From a bacterium (GTDB lineage: Bacteria; Zhuqueibacterota; QNDG01; JAGLOF01), in contig JAFGRY010000012.1 in the NCBI GenBank assembly GCA_016934955.1, positions 1 to 64,000 on the forward strand: 64,000 nt of DNA, given 5' to 3'. Numbering within the stretch: position 1 is the first letter of the stretch; each line of letters opens with the position of its first letter. The translations under genes were made by a program, and so were the position numbers. Below are positions 26,249 through 36,371 of this stretch, in pieces. A model generated the notes under the pieces. The model had not been told where the DNA came from. It was given only the letters and a program-made list of their open reading frames with translations, and did not search any database.

Positions 26249-29200
26249 ATGAGACGGAAACGGACACATATTCTTCTTTTCATCATGCTCGGGATACTGG
26301 CGGGCACGGCGTCACTGCACGGCCAGATGATCATCAAGCATCCCAAGAAAGAGAGTGTGATTGAGAAAGAGCGCATTTTCGTGACGGTTCTCGGAAAACC
26401 GGGCGCGAAGACGTGGCTCTATGTGAATGATGTGCCCGCCGACTCAGGCATCATCCGTATCGACGGTATTCACGATTTCCTCAGTGTCGATGTCCCCGAG
26501 GGTCCGGTGACGCTGCGGGCCGAGGCGATCGGCGCGGGAGGCCGCCTCTTCAGCGCGGAACGGGTCGTACAGATCGTGGGGCGTCCCGACACCATGCTGG
26601 TGACGCCGCAGGTCATCGAGATGCCGGCCGACGGTATCTCCTCGGAGAAAATCACCGTCGAGGTCAGAGATGCCTGGAATCAGCCGATTAACCGCCTCAG
26701 TGTCGCTGATGTCAGCATCAGCGGCGGCAGCATCGCCGACGCCGACGCAGACAGCGTTTCGAACGGCCATCAGGTGCTGGTCAATGAAAGCAGGTTCGAA
26801 CTGACGGTGAGGGCGGGCCGTGAGGTTGGACGCTACGCACTTGTCATGGAAGCGGCCGGCCTTAAGGTGAGTGTGCCGATCCGGTACACCACGCCCCTGA
26901 CGGATTTCATCCTCGTCGGATCGGTGGACGGGGCCGTTTCTGCGGCCGAGAGCGGTGACACGAATCAGGAGCCGAAATTCACGCTCGCCGACTACTCGTA
27001 TCAGGAAGGCGCATTCAAAGATGTGCCGGTGAGCGGCAGGATTGCGATGTATGCCAAGGGGGCCCTGTTCGAGCGGTACCAGGTGACCGCGTCCTTTGAC
27101 AGCCGCAGAACCCGGGACAATCAGCTGTTCCGCGACCTTGACCCTGACAAACAGTACGCGCTCTACGGTGATGCCAGCAGCCTGACCTGGGATGCCCAGA
27201 CCCAGTCGAAATTCTACGGCCGCATCGAGCGGAACGAGTCCTTCCTGCAGGTGGGCGATTTCACCACCGGCATGCGGGGAACGCAATTCGCCAAGTACGA
27301 CCGTTCGTTCAACGGACTCTACAGCCGGTTCCAGGTCGGGAAACACCGGCTCACCGCGTTCGCCTCCATGAACGACCGCAGCATGAAGCTGGATGAGATC
27401 AGGGGCGAGGGAATCTCGGGATATTACTATCTCACCGAGAGCCGGATAACCGTCAATTCCGACAAGATCCGGCTCGAAACCCGCGACCGCTATCATCCCG
27501 AGAAAGTGCTCAAATCCGTGGAAAAACTGCGGTATTCCGATTATGACATCAATTACATAGACGGCACGCTGATGTTCAAGCAGCCGGTTCCCAGTATCGA
27601 CGGCGGCGGAAACCCGGTCTATATCGTCGCGGCGTATGAATACCGGGGAGGAGCGGCGACATCCCTGATAAGCGGCGGGCGATATGAAGGTGAAATCGGA
27701 GCCATGAAAATCGGGGCCACTGCAATCATGGAAGAAAAGGATCCCGCGAACTACTATCTCTACGGCGCCGATCTCGATCTGCCCGTGGGAACCTGGCTGA
27801 AGCTGAAAGGCGAAGTCGCCCGGAGCCGGTCATCCCAGGCCGCGGTCGACAATGTCACCGGGAGCGCCTGGTATACGGAAGTCGGGATCACTCCCCATCG
27901 GGCCGTTGCGCTCAGCGGGTATTACCGGAATGTCGACCAGGAGTTCTACAATCCCTCCCAGACAGGCAGCCGGTTCGAGGTGGGCGCCGAGAAATACGGC
28001 GGTAACGGCAGCATCAGTTTCGGAAAATTCGGACGGATCAAATCCGAATTCTACCGGCAGTACAGCGAAATGGGTACGGTGAACGAAACCCAAACCCGGG
28101 TAACCAACGCGTTCTACGAGTATCCGCTGAGCGACCGTACGACCGCCAGGGCCGGCTATGAGCAGGCCGAGCGGATCACTGCGGGCGGCGACAGCAGTGC
28201 AGACCGCACCATGGCAGCGAAGATGCTCAAGGCCGAACTGAGCCACAAGTGGACGACGCGTTTCTCTTCATCGCTGGAATACGCTCAGAACCTTGCGGAA
28301 GGGACGAGTACCGTCCCCACCGGCACCGCAGTGGGCGCGTCCTATGTGCTGACGAAAAACGTCCAGCTCTTTCTGAAGCAGCGGTTCCTTGCCAGAGGCG
28401 ATCGCAGGACCCAGACCGTGTTCGGCGTCGAGTCGAAAGTGAGCCGCTCGACCCAGCTTACAGGGAAATACGAGATCGGCGGCGCCGCGGGAGAGGACCT
28501 GAGCAGGGCGACCATCGGCCTGAAAAACAGGTGGCAGATCAGCAAGGATATCGCGCTCAATCTCGCCTATGAGAGCACGGCGACCCTGGATTCCCTGGAA
28601 GTGGTCACCCCCGACCACAACGCCCTTTCCATCGGCTACGAGTATCTGCCGGACAAACCCTGGAAGGCGTCGGGCAAATTCGAGCTGCTGCAGGATAAGT
28701 CGACCCGCAAGGCCGTGGTGACGCTGGGGGGAGAAGCCAGGGTGCTGGACGGCCTGAGCGCCATCGGACGGATTGAATACAGCGGCGTCACCTATATGCG
28801 CACGAAGGATGAGGTCTGGAACCGGGGCAATTACCAGTTCGGCCTGGCCTATCGTCCTGAAAACAGCGATGAGTTCAACGGCATCGCCAAGGTGCAGCTG
28901 CTCACCGACCGCAACACCCACGCGGCACCCCGGACCGAGCTCGATCGCTATATCGCCTCCGCCCACGCGTACTGGCAGGCATCCCGTGACCTCGAGTTTG
29001 GATTCAGGTTCGCCATGAGGCAGCTGCTGGATGAAGAGACGGGATTCTTCGAAACGAAAACCACAACCGCCCTCTTCTCCATGCGGGCCGAGTATACGTT
29101 CGCCAGCCGCTGGAGCGCCGGTATGGACCTGCGCTACCTCGGTATGTTCCCCGTCGACCAGGCAAAGACCGGATTCGGAGTGGACATCAACTATCTGCTG

Positions 29201-29341
29201 AGAAAAAACATGCAGGTCGGCTTCGGGTATATCGTGAAACAGCTGAAAGATCCCGATTTCTCCGTCTCTGACTATCAGTACCGGAATTTCTACTTCAGGC
29301 TGCGTCTCAAATTCAGTGAAGATATTTTCGACTGGCGGTAA
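26249..29341 (+). CDS. outer-membrane beta-barrel with N-terminal Ig-like domain, partner of the DUF11 protein
   Basis: 1030 residues with a signal peptide (RRKRTHILLFIMLGILAGTA...HGQ). Residues about 30-210 look Ig-like (VTPQVIEMPADGISSEKITV is a bacterial Ig-like opening). From about 250 to the end, alternating polar and hydrophobic strands with aromatic girdles and short turns indicate a large beta-barrel. It ends on RNFYFRLRLKFSEDIFDWR, a final strand close to but not a perfect BAM signal because Trp is penultimate. There is no TonB box or plug motif. The single-base gap after the DUF11 gene argues for a dedicated secretion pore, anchor or receptor. What it transports or holds is unknown. 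Confidence 0.82.
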   Translation: MRRKRTHILLFIMLGILAGTASLHGQMIIKHPKKESVIEKERIFVTVLGKPGAKTWLYVNDVPADSGIIRIDGIHDFLSVDVPEGPVTLRAEAIGAGGRLFSAERVVQIVGRPDTMLVTPQVIEMPADGISSEKITVEVRDAWNQPINRLSVADVSISGGSIADADADSVSNGHQVLVNESRFELTVRAGREVGRYALVMEAAGLKVSVPIRYTTPLTDFILVGSVDGAVSAAESGDTNQEPKFTLADYSYQEGAFKDVPVSGRIAMYAKGALFERYQVTASFDSRRTRDNQLFRDLDPDKQYALYGDASSLTWDAQTQSKFYGRIERNESFLQVGDFTTGMRGTQFAKYDRSFNGLYSRFQVGKHRLTAFASMNDRSMKLDEIRGEGISGYYYLTESRITVNSDKIRLETRDRYHPEKVLKSVEKLRYSDYDINYIDGTLMFKQPVPSIDGGGNPVYIVAAYEYRGGAATSLISGGRYEGEIGAMKIGATAIMEEKDPANYYLYGADLDLPVGTWLKLKGEVARSRSSQAAVDNVTGSAWYTEVGITPHRAVALSGYYRNVDQEFYNPSQTGSRFEVGAEKYGGNGSISFGKFGRIKSEFYRQYSEMGTVNETQTRVTNAFYEYPLSDRTTARAGYEQAERITAGGDSSADRTMAAKMLKAELSHKWTTRFSSSLEYAQNLAEGTSTVPTGTAVGASYVLTKNVQLFLKQRFLARGDRRTQTVFGVESKVSRSTQLTGKYEIGGAAGEDLSRATIGLKNRWQISKDIALNLAYESTATLDSLEVVTPDHNALSIGYEYLPDKPWKASGKFELLQDKSTRKAVVTLGGEARVLDGLSAIGRIEYSGVTYMRTKDEVWNRGNYQFGLAYRPENSDEFNGIAKVQLLTDRNTHAAPRTELDRYIASAHAYWQASRDLEFGFRFAMRQLLDEETGFFETKTTTALFSMRAEYTFASRWSAGMDLRYLGMFPVDQAKTGFGVDINYLLRKNMQVGFGYIVKQLKDPDFSVSDYQYRNFYFRLRLKFSEDIFDWR

Positions 29342-29423
29342 CCATATTTCTCTCCCCGATGGATTATCCTTTTTCCCCCAGGCACATGCAGGCATGCACC
29401 GGTATGGACCGGGGCGGTAATGC

Positions 29424-29452
29424 TTGACATTGACGGCCCGCCGCATTATCTT
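29424..29452 (+). promoter_or_regulatory. candidate promoter of pfkA
   Basis: Consensus TTGACA (29424-29429) and TATCTT (29447-29452, four of six) are separated by 17 nt, about 105 nt upstream of the pfkA start. The match is good for the spacing and the -35. Confidence 0.5.
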
Positions 29453-29557
29453 TTTAGGTGTTTTGCCATCCGTCCCGCTGCTGCAGGGGAATTCGGGCGA
29501 TGCTCCTTCTGAACGGGTATCCGCGGCTGCAATCAAACAGAAACCAATGAGGCATTG

Positions 29558-30649
29558 ATGAGAAAGAAACGTATCGGCGTGCTCACCGGCGGCGGCGACT
29601 GTCCGGGGCTGAATGCCGTGATCCGGGGAGTCGTGAAGGCCAGTATAAGCACTTATCAGATGGAGGTCATCGGCATTATCGACGCCTACCAGGGCCTTGT
29701 GGATAAAAATGTGAGGCCGCTGGACTGGGGGGATGTCTCAGGCATTCTCACCCAGGGGGGCACGATTCTCGGCACCTCCAATATCGCCAATCCCTTCAAG
29801 TGGCCCCACAAAGACGCCAAGGGTGACCTCACATTCAGCGATGTTTCCGATGATGTGGTCGATTACGTCGACAAACTCAAACTGGATGTCCTGGTCTGCA
29901 TCGGCGGAGACGGCACCATGGCAATCGCCCATCAGCTCAGCAAGAAGGGAGTCCGGATCATTGGTGTTCCCAAGACGATCGATAATGATATCTGGGGCAC
30001 GGATATCACGTTCGGCTTCAACTCAGCCATGACATCGGCGGCAGAGGCCATCGACAAAATACACTCGACGGCCCAGTCTCATCACCGGGTGATGGTGGTG
30101 GAAGTCATGGGCCGGTACGCCGGCTGGCTCACGCTCGAGTCGGGAATCGCGGCCGGTGGAGATGTCATTCTCATACCGGAAATTCCCTACAACCTGGATG
30201 TTATCTGCGATTACGTCGTCAGGCGAAGCCGCGAGGCAAGCCGCTTCAGCATCGTGGTTGTTTCAGAGGGGGCCCATCCGGCGGGCGGAGAAATGGTGGT
30301 CAGCAAGGTGGTCAAGGAGAGCACCGATCCGGTGAGGCTGGGCGGCATCGGGCACAAGCTGGCCAATGATATTGAAACCGGCACCGGACTGGAAACACGG
30401 GTGACCGTTCTCGGCCACCTGGTACGGGGAGGCACCCCGACACCCTTCGACCGGGTGCTGTCAACCAGGTTCGGTGTCAAGGCCGCGGAGCTCTGCTACA
30501 CCGGCACCAGCGGCGTTATGGTGGCGGTTCGGGGCAGTGAGATTATCGCCGTACCGCTGAGTGATATCGGCGGCAAGATGCGGCTGGTCGATCCCGACCA
30601 CTATCTTGTCGATGCCGCCAGGAATGTCGGCACCTGTATGGGTGTATAG
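29558..30649 (+). CDS. pfkA: 6-phosphofructokinase, Gly/Lys hybrid type
   Basis: 363 residues from ATG 29558, with GAGG upstream; a TTG one codon earlier is less likely. It phosphorylates fructose 6-phosphate to the 1,6-bisphosphate in glycolysis. Motifs are GVLTGGGDCPGLNAVIRG at the start, GGDGT at 116-120, PKTIDNDIWGTD from 137, the MGRYAGWL substrate loop, and GHLVRGGTPTPFDR. The residue equivalent to E. coli 104 is Gly (ATP type), while that equivalent to 124 is Lys (the pyrophosphate type; ATP enzymes have Gly). Such Gly/Lys enzymes are usually ATP-dependent but not allosteric like E. coli PfkA. Assay is needed to fix the phosphate donor. Confidence 0.93.
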   Translation: MRKKRIGVLTGGGDCPGLNAVIRGVVKASISTYQMEVIGIIDAYQGLVDKNVRPLDWGDVSGILTQGGTILGTSNIANPFKWPHKDAKGDLTFSDVSDDVVDYVDKLKLDVLVCIGGDGTMAIAHQLSKKGVRIIGVPKTIDNDIWGTDITFGFNSAMTSAAEAIDKIHSTAQSHHRVMVVEVMGRYAGWLTLESGIAAGGDVILIPEIPYNLDVICDYVVRRSREASRFSIVVVSEGAHPAGGEMVVSKVVKESTDPVRLGGIGHKLANDIETGTGLETRVTVLGHLVRGGTPTPFDRVLSTRFGVKAAELCYTGTSGVMVAVRGSEIIAVPLSDIGGKMRLVDPDHYLVDAARNVGTCMGV

Positions 30650-30687
30650 GCGCGGGACCGGCAAGGACCCTAAACGGGGAGATTGTG

Positions 30688-32262
30688 ATGAATAAAAAGA
30701 CCATTTCTGTCGCGGCAGTGCTCATTCTTCTGTCGCTCTTTCTGGAAAACGGATATGCCTGCTCGACGATCATCGCCGGGAAGAAAGCGACGGCTGACGG
30801 CTGCGTCCTCTTCGGGCACAATGAAGATGACGGCGGCCGCCGGGTTGTCAATGTCTGGCGCGTTCCCCGGTATCAGTACGCTCCGGGAACGACCGTGACC
30901 CTGCTTCGGGGAGGCGCGCTTCCCCAGGTGGAGGAAACCTGGGCCTATACCTGGTTTCAGGTAAACGATCTGGAGTTCTCCGACTATTATATCAACGAGT
31001 GGGGCGTCTATATCGGCAGCGACGCCTGCGCTTCCCGGGAGGACAATCCCGAACTGAAGGACGGCGGCATCGGGTACCTGCTGCGCCGGCTGATGGCCGA
31101 GCGGGCCACCACCGCCCGGGAAGCGGTGGAAATCGCCGGGAAGCTGCTCGATGAATTCGGCTATGCCGTTTCCGGGCGCACCTACGCGATCTGCGACGCC
31201 GATGAAGGGTGGCTGCTCAACGTGGCCGCGGGCAAACACTGGGCGGCCCAGCGGATCCCCGATGATGAAGTGGCGTTTCTGCCCAATCAGTACGTGATAC
31301 GGACCATCGATTTCAAGAATACGCGGGACTTTATCACTTCGTCAGACAATGTGAGGGATTATGCGATCAGGCGCGGCTGGTATGATCCGGCGAGTGGAAA
31401 ACCGTTTGACTTTGCCTATGCCTACATGCCGCCTGCCCGGGAAGGCAGCACCTTCAGCCGGCGGGGGTATGACACCCGGCAGTGGCGCGCCCAGGCGCTG
31501 ATGACCGGAACGCCGGTCACCGTTGAGCAGGCGCGCAGGGAAGGGCTTCCCTTCTCCGTGAAACCGAATCGGAAAATATCCGTCGCGGACTTCAAGGAGG
31601 TGCTTCGGGACCATTACGACGGCACTGAATACGGTCCCGCGAACTCGGTGTCGGCCGTACTGCCCCCGACCACCAGGCCGGACGAAATGCAGCAGACCGC
31701 GATTCCCACCAGGATCACGGTCAATCCCAATGAGACAAGTGAGCGCACCATCTGCACCCAGTCCACCTCTTTTTCCATCATCGCCCAGCTGAGAGGCGAT
31801 ATGCCCCGCGGAATCGGGCTCGTGGCCTGGGTGGCTTTCGGCAGACCCGACTGCAATGTATATGTTCCCTGGTATCACGCCATGGAAGAGATCCCCGAGG
31901 GATACAACAATTCACCCGGCATCGATGATCCCGGGATCGCGCTGGAGCACCAGTTCGACGTGCTGCCGGGTACCTTTCGGTTCGATGACCAGGCGGCTTT
32001 CTGGATTTTTACCGAACTGGAAAATACCGTCGATCCCGAGTATCCCCGGGCGATGCGTCAGGTCAAGCCGGTTATCGAAGCATTTGAGGAATTCCTGCAT
32101 CAGAACCAGGGAGCCGTGGAGAAGACCGCGCTGAAGCTGAACGGCAGGAACGGTGCCGATGCGGCCCGGTACCTCGGCGCCTACACATCGGCGATGACGG
32201 CTGAATCGATGAAGAAAGCGAAAACATTGGTGAGGGAACTGAAAAGTTACTATTACCGGTAG
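30688..32262 (+). CDS. exported C69-family dipeptidase
   Basis: 524 residues from ATG 30688. A signal peptide ends directly before Cys25 (ENGYA-CSTIIAGKKAT), the catalytic nucleophile of the Ntn-hydrolase C69 (PepD-like) family, so signal cleavage would itself expose the active N-terminus. GHNEDDGG, WGVYIGSDACASRED and the long TFSIIAQLRGDMPRGIG region are typical. It releases dipeptides in the periplasm or outside. It follows pfkA closely but probably has a separate role in peptide scavenging together with the S46 peptidase at 39806. A palindrome-based terminator follows. Confidence 0.88.
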   Translation: MNKKTISVAAVLILLSLFLENGYACSTIIAGKKATADGCVLFGHNEDDGGRRVVNVWRVPRYQYAPGTTVTLLRGGALPQVEETWAYTWFQVNDLEFSDYYINEWGVYIGSDACASREDNPELKDGGIGYLLRRLMAERATTAREAVEIAGKLLDEFGYAVSGRTYAICDADEGWLLNVAAGKHWAAQRIPDDEVAFLPNQYVIRTIDFKNTRDFITSSDNVRDYAIRRGWYDPASGKPFDFAYAYMPPAREGSTFSRRGYDTRQWRAQALMTGTPVTVEQARREGLPFSVKPNRKISVADFKEVLRDHYDGTEYGPANSVSAVLPPTTRPDEMQQTAIPTRITVNPNETSERTICTQSTSFSIIAQLRGDMPRGIGLVAWVAFGRPDCNVYVPWYHAMEEIPEGYNNSPGIDDPGIALEHQFDVLPGTFRFDDQAAFWIFTELENTVDPEYPRAMRQVKPVIEAFEEFLHQNQGAVEKTALKLNGRNGADAARYLGAYTSAMTAESMKKAKTLVRELKSYYYR

Positions 32263-32282
32263 AACCGGTCTGAAAACAGAAA

Positions 32283-32309
32283 CCCCCCGCTGAATCGATC
32301 AGCGGGGGG
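32283..32309. terminator. convergent terminator hairpin
   Basis: CCCCCCGCTGA (32283-32293) and TCAGCGGGGGG (32299-32309) form a perfect 11-bp stem with a 5-nt loop between the convergent C69 and cold-shock genes. No strong T-tract lies on either side, but the position and stability argue for bidirectional termination. Confidence 0.65.
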
Positions 32310-32332
32310 CCTTCATGGTCGGGTCGGTCAGG

Positions 32333-32533
32333 TTACAGCTTTGTTACATTGGCCGCTTGCGGGCCTTTGGGGCCGTCGGTTACTTCGAACTGCACTTCAT
32401 CACCCTCGTCCAGGACTTTGAATCCGTCCATTGTGATGGCGCTGTAATGTACGAAAACGTCATCGCCGCCTTCTCGTTCGATGAAACCAAAACCTTTGGT
32501 CCGATTGAACCATTTGACCTTTCCTGTTTCCAT
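32333..32533 (-). CDS. cold-shock domain protein
   Basis: 66 residues from ATG 32533 ([20 protein letters not shown]), after AGAGAGGG; longer starts are unlikely. RNP1 is KGFGFI and RNP2 is VFVHYSAI, the single-stranded nucleic-acid-binding strands of the CspA family, here an RNA chaperone or transcription antiterminator. The C-terminus [13 protein letters not shown] is complete. It is monocistronic. The divergent 290-bp upstream gap, partly A+T rich, would hold the promoter and a possible long leader, but I could not identify them reliably. Confidence 0.95.
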   Translation of the reverse strand: METGKVKWFNRTKGFGFIEREGGDDVFVHYSAITMDGFKVLDEGDEVQFEVTDGPKGPQAANVTKL

Positions 32534-32826
32534 GTTTTCCCTCTCTGTGTTGTTACTCAACTACGTACAGCCGGTTGACACCGGTACACTATTCCGGTGC
32601 TTCGGAACCGTCACGGTGTCGAGTCCTGCATTTCGGATAAACCCGGGGTGTAACGGGACCCTTCGTGCATGGCTACAAGCGGTGTACTACTAATGAATAA
32701 TATTAATTTAGGGGTACGAGTTCATAAATGCAAGCGTTTTTTATATGATGGCGGTATTTTGTCTTACTTTGCCGAAATAACCAATATGTACTACAACTAA
32801 CATGATAACAAGGAGTTAGGATAACA

Positions 32827-35800
32827 ATGACAACCGTTGACACCGCACCCCGGTTTTCTGCCGGCGAAGCAGCAGCGCTATGCAGCCGCTTTTATGGAAT
32901 CAGCGGCGAGGCGATTGAACTGCCCAGTGAACGGGATCAGAACTTCAAAATCAGCAGCAGTGACGGGTCCTGGGTGCTTAAAATCGCCAATCCGGCCGAG
33001 GATCAGGAGAAGATCGAGCTGGAAAACAGGGTTATGCACCACCTCAACAGCGCCGGAGAACGGCAGATCTGTCCCACTATTGTCCAGAGCCGCCAGGGGA
33101 ACGATATTCAGACGGTCACCGACCTTCAGGGAAAAGCGTTCAGAGTGCGGCTGATCACCTTTCTTGACGGAAAACCGCTGGGAGAGGTGCGGCCGCATTC
33201 CCCCGAACTGCTTGCGGATCTGGGCCGGTTCACCGGTCATCTGGTGCGGTCATTCGCGCGATTCGACAACACACGCGGCCCGGACGATTTTATCTGGGAT
33301 ATGAGGAACGGCGTGCACACGGTGGAAACATATCGCATCCATATTGACGATGCCGGGAAACAGCAGCAGCTTGATCACTTTCTGGCGGTATTCGCCCATC
33401 ATGCGGCGCCGCTGCTGCCGCGGCTCGCGACCGGCCTGGTCCATAATGACGGCAACGATTACAATATTATCGTGGGACCTCCCTCCGGAGGAGAGGATGG
33501 TTTCGGAAGCCGGCGGGTTGCCGGGATTATTGATTTCGGCGACATGGCCAATTCCTACATACTGGCCGATCTGGCCGTTGTCTGCGCCTATGCCATGCTT
33601 TCCAAGGATGACCCGCTGCAGGCCGCCTCGACAATCGTCAGCGGCTATCATCAGGTGCAGCCGCTGGGTGACGATGACCTCTCCGCGCTGTACGGACTGA
33701 TCTGCATGCGTCTGATCATGAGCGTTTCAATTGCCGCGATTCAGCGAAAACTGAGCCCGGAGAACGAGTATCTGGCGATATCCGAGCAGCCGGTCTGGGA
33801 CCTGCTCGAGCGGCTGCGCGGCCTGCATCCCGAACATGCGGCAGCGATCTTCCGTGATGCCTGCGGCATGCCGCCGGTGCCTTCTCATGACAGGATCGTC
33901 GCCTGGCTGCAGCAGCAGCAGAATTCCTTCGGGCCGGTGGTGAAAGGCGGCCTGAAGCGGGAAGAGTACACGGTGTTCGATCTGGGCATCGGCAGCACCA
34001 TGATCGATCATCCCGGCAGGCTTGCCGATACGGGGGCGTTCACGCGCCTGCTCTTCGGCCGCATCGAGGCCGCGGGGTGCCGGGCCGGTATCGGCCGCTA
34101 CGGCGAAGCCAGGCTGGTCTATACGGCCCCCCAGTTCCGGGAAGGGGGGGTGAGGCCCGGGGCGGCACGCACCGTCCACCTGGGCATCGATATCTTCATG
34201 ATCCCCTCCACGCCGGTGCTGGCGCCCCTCGACGGGGTCGTTTTCAGCGTGCACAACAATAACAGGCCCCTCGATTACGGCCCCACGCTGATCCTGGAGC
34301 ACGAGACCGGCGGTGGAGACCGGTTTTACACGCTCTATGGGCACCTGGCCGAGGACTGCCTCACCCTGATGGAGAAGGGGATGAAGGTCCGCAGGGGCGA
34401 CCGCATCGCCGCCATCGGCAGCTGCCCGGCGAACGGCGGCTGGCCGCCCCACCTGCATTTTCAGATCATGACCACCATGCTGGGGATGAGCGGCGACTTC
34501 CCCGGAGTTGCCGTCCCCGGGCACCGCCGGGTCTGGCAGCAAATCTGTCCTGATCCCAACCTCATACTCAATCTCGATCCCGGGGCACTGTCGGAACACG
34601 CCCTGGATCCGGACCGGATCGAAGCCCTTCGCAGCCGTCACATCGGACCCTCTCTCGGCGTTTCCTACCGGAAGCATCTGAAGATCGAACGCGGATATAT
34701 GCAGTATCTCTATGATCATGAAGGAAGGATGTTTCTCGACAGCGTCAACAATGTGCCCCATGTGGGGCACAGCAATCCGCGGGTGGTGGAGGCCGCCGCC
34801 CGGCAGCTGGCCGTGCTGAACACCAACACCCGTTATCTTCACGACAATCTCGTTGTCTACGCGGAACGGCTGACACGCCTGCTGCCCGATCAGCTGTCGG
34901 TCTGTTATATCGTCAACTCGGGCAGCGAAGCCAACGATCTGGCGCTGCGTCTGGCCCGCCACTATACCGGCGAACGGGACGTCATCGCCGTGGACGGCGC
35001 CTATCACGGGCACCTTGCCTCGCTCATCGAGATCAGCAGCTACAAATACGACGGCCCGGGCGGATTCGGCATGCCCGAGCACACTCAGAAAGCGGTTATG
35101 CCCGATCTCTACCAGGGCGAATGGCGCTGCGGCGACAGGGAAGCGGGGCGCAAGTACGCAGAAGATGTGGAACGGGCGGTGCGGGACATTACAGCGAAAA
35201 ACCGTAAACCGGCCGCCTTTATCGTCGAGCCGCTGATGGGCTGCGGCGGGCAGATCGTCCTTCCGAACCGCTACCTCATGCACGCGTTCGCCTATGTGCG
35301 CAAAGCGGGCGGCCTCTGCATCGCGGATGAGGTGCAGATCGGATTCGGCCGTGTCGGCGGCGCCTTCTGGGGGTTCGAGACCCAGGGGGTGATTCCCGAT
35401 ATCGTTACCATGGGCAAGCCCATCGGCAACGGCTTTCCCCTGGCCGCGGTGGTCACCACCCGGGAGATCGCCGACGCGTTCAACAACGGCATGGAGTATT
35501 TCAACACCTATGGCGGCAATCCCGTGGCCTGCGCCGCTGGTCTGGCCGTTCTCGATGAAATAGAGGAGAAACAGCTGCAGAAAAACGCCCTGGAGGTCGG
35601 GAACAGGATTCTCGACGGCCTGCGCGCGCTGCAGCGGGACTATCCGCTGATCGGCGATGTGCGGGGCATGGGGCTCTACATCGGCGCCGAGCTGGTCACC
35701 GATCCCTTCCAGCGCACTCCGGCTCCCCTGCAGGCGGCCTGCATCGCCGAGCGCATGCGGGAAGAGGGCATACTGATAAGTACCGACGGTCCCCGTCACA

Positions 35801-35904
35801 ATGTATTGAAGATAAAACCGCCGATCATATACACCGCTGCAAACGGGGACCGGCTGGTGGAGACGCTGGGAAGGATACTGGATGAGGATGCGGTGCAGAT
35901 ATAA
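32827..35904 (+). CDS. triple fusion: APH-type kinase, M23-like domain, class III aminotransferase-fold phospho-lyase
   Basis: 1025 residues. Residues 1-~380 are an aminoglycoside/choline-kinase-like domain: catalytic loop H206-N-D208...N213 and metal-binding D236 in IIDFGD. Residues ~400-600 are an M23 (LytM)-like domain with all zinc/catalytic positions kept (H451, D455, H542, H544). Residues ~610-1025 are a class III PLP enzyme with [19 protein letters not shown] and the Schiff-base K864 in TMGKPIGNG. The end domains match hydroxylysine kinase and ethanolamine-phosphate or 5-phosphohydroxylysine phospho-lyases, so the protein may phosphorylate an amino alcohol and then eliminate phosphate. 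No signal peptide, so the M23 part is probably not acting on the cell wall. The three-part architecture is known but its substrate is not settled. RBS AAGGAG. Confidence 0.9.
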   Translation: MTTVDTAPRFSAGEAAALCSRFYGISGEAIELPSERDQNFKISSSDGSWVLKIANPAEDQEKIELENRVMHHLNSAGERQICPTIVQSRQGNDIQTVTDLQGKAFRVRLITFLDGKPLGEVRPHSPELLADLGRFTGHLVRSFARFDNTRGPDDFIWDMRNGVHTVETYRIHIDDAGKQQQLDHFLAVFAHHAAPLLPRLATGLVHNDGNDYNIIVGPPSGGEDGFGSRRVAGIIDFGDMANSYILADLAVVCAYAMLSKDDPLQAASTIVSGYHQVQPLGDDDLSALYGLICMRLIMSVSIAAIQRKLSPENEYLAISEQPVWDLLERLRGLHPEHAAAIFRDACGMPPVPSHDRIVAWLQQQQNSFGPVVKGGLKREEYTVFDLGIGSTMIDHPGRLADTGAFTRLLFGRIEAAGCRAGIGRYGEARLVYTAPQFREGGVRPGAARTVHLGIDIFMIPSTPVLAPLDGVVFSVHNNNRPLDYGPTLILEHETGGGDRFYTLYGHLAEDCLTLMEKGMKVRRGDRIAAIGSCPANGGWPPHLHFQIMTTMLGMSGDFPGVAVPGHRRVWQQICPDPNLILNLDPGALSEHALDPDRIEALRSRHIGPSLGVSYRKHLKIERGYMQYLYDHEGRMFLDSVNNVPHVGHSNPRVVEAAARQLAVLNTNTRYLHDNLVVYAERLTRLLPDQLSVCYIVNSGSEANDLALRLARHYTGERDVIAVDGAYHGHLASLIEISSYKYDGPGGFGMPEHTQKAVMPDLYQGEWRCGDREAGRKYAEDVERAVRDITAKNRKPAAFIVEPLMGCGGQIVLPNRYLMHAFAYVRKAGGLCIADEVQIGFGRVGGAFWGFETQGVIPDIVTMGKPIGNGFPLAAVVTTREIADAFNNGMEYFNTYGGNPVACAAGLAVLDEIEEKQLQKNALEVGNRILDGLRALQRDYPLIGDVRGMGLYIGAELVTDPFQRTPAPLQAACIAERMREEGILISTDGPRHNVLKIKPPIIYTAANGDRLVETLGRILDEDAVQI

Positions 35905-36210
35905 GGATAAAGGAAAAGGACAAGACCAGTCCAGACCGCCCACCCCTCCTTGGGGGAGGCAGCAGACAGCAGACAGGAGGCAGGCCCCGGCCGCCACGCC
36001 GCCCCGAAGAAGAGCGAGAGAGCGAAAGAAAAGACAGAACTTGAGAGCTTGAGTAAAAGACAGAGCGAAAGAGCGAAAAGACATAGACAATCAACATAAA
36101 GGATAGCGGCGGTCCCCTGACCGCCGTGTTCAATGAATACCCGAGACAATACAGCGTGGGCCGGCAACCCGTCCGCCATAATCAAAGACGGTGTCGTCAA
36201 CAAATAATAC

Positions 36211-36250
36211 ATCCGGCAGGCATGAGAGGGAAGTTACGTGCCTGCCGGAT
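36211..36250. repeat. 12-bp perfect inverted repeat
   Basis: ATCCGGCAGGCA (36211-36222) and TGCCTGCCGGAT (36239-36250) are perfect complements around a 16-nt loop. No T-run follows. It could be a structured 3' end or a dispersed hairpin. Confidence 0.55.
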
Positions 36251-36339
36251 CTTGTGGTGCGGTTACATGTGAGTGCTGGAACCGCCGGCACAGGATTATT
36301 ACCCCGTACCGTTGCTTTCGATCGCTGTGACAGCCTGTG

Positions 36340-36368
36340 CCCCGGGGTGCATTCCCGGGGTGATTTTT
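36340..36368 (+). terminator. probable rho-independent terminator
   Basis: CCCCGGG (36340-36346) and CCCGGGG (36354-36360) form a 7-bp GC stem with a 7-nt loop, followed by TGATTTTT. It would stop plus-strand transcription before the oppositely oriented thioredoxin-UspA gene. Confidence 0.55.
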
Positions 36369-36371
36369 CTG

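Larger units (their letters stand above)
35905..36371. other. 467-bp gap with hairpins and purine-rich microrepeats
   Basis: No credible gene. It begins with GGATAAAGGAAAA, also found right after the stop at 61893, then GCAGACAGCAGACAGGAGG and a long GA-rich tract (36009-36090). Three hairpins follow: CGGCGGTC/GACCGCCG (36107-36114, 36119-36126), a 12-bp stem at 36211-36250 and a terminator-like stem at 36340-36360. Confidence 0.6.

Noticed and set aside
14997..29341. sortase-anchored, type IX or autotransporter secretion of the DUF11 proteins
   Set aside because: No LPXTG, no type IX C-terminal domain and no autotransporter barrel within the same chain.
33727..36090. 787-codon open frame antisense to the kinase/M23/aminotransferase gene
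   Set aside because: The plus-strand gene has intact motifs of three families. The antisense frame has no ribosome site or recognisable domain and is a by-product of high GC.
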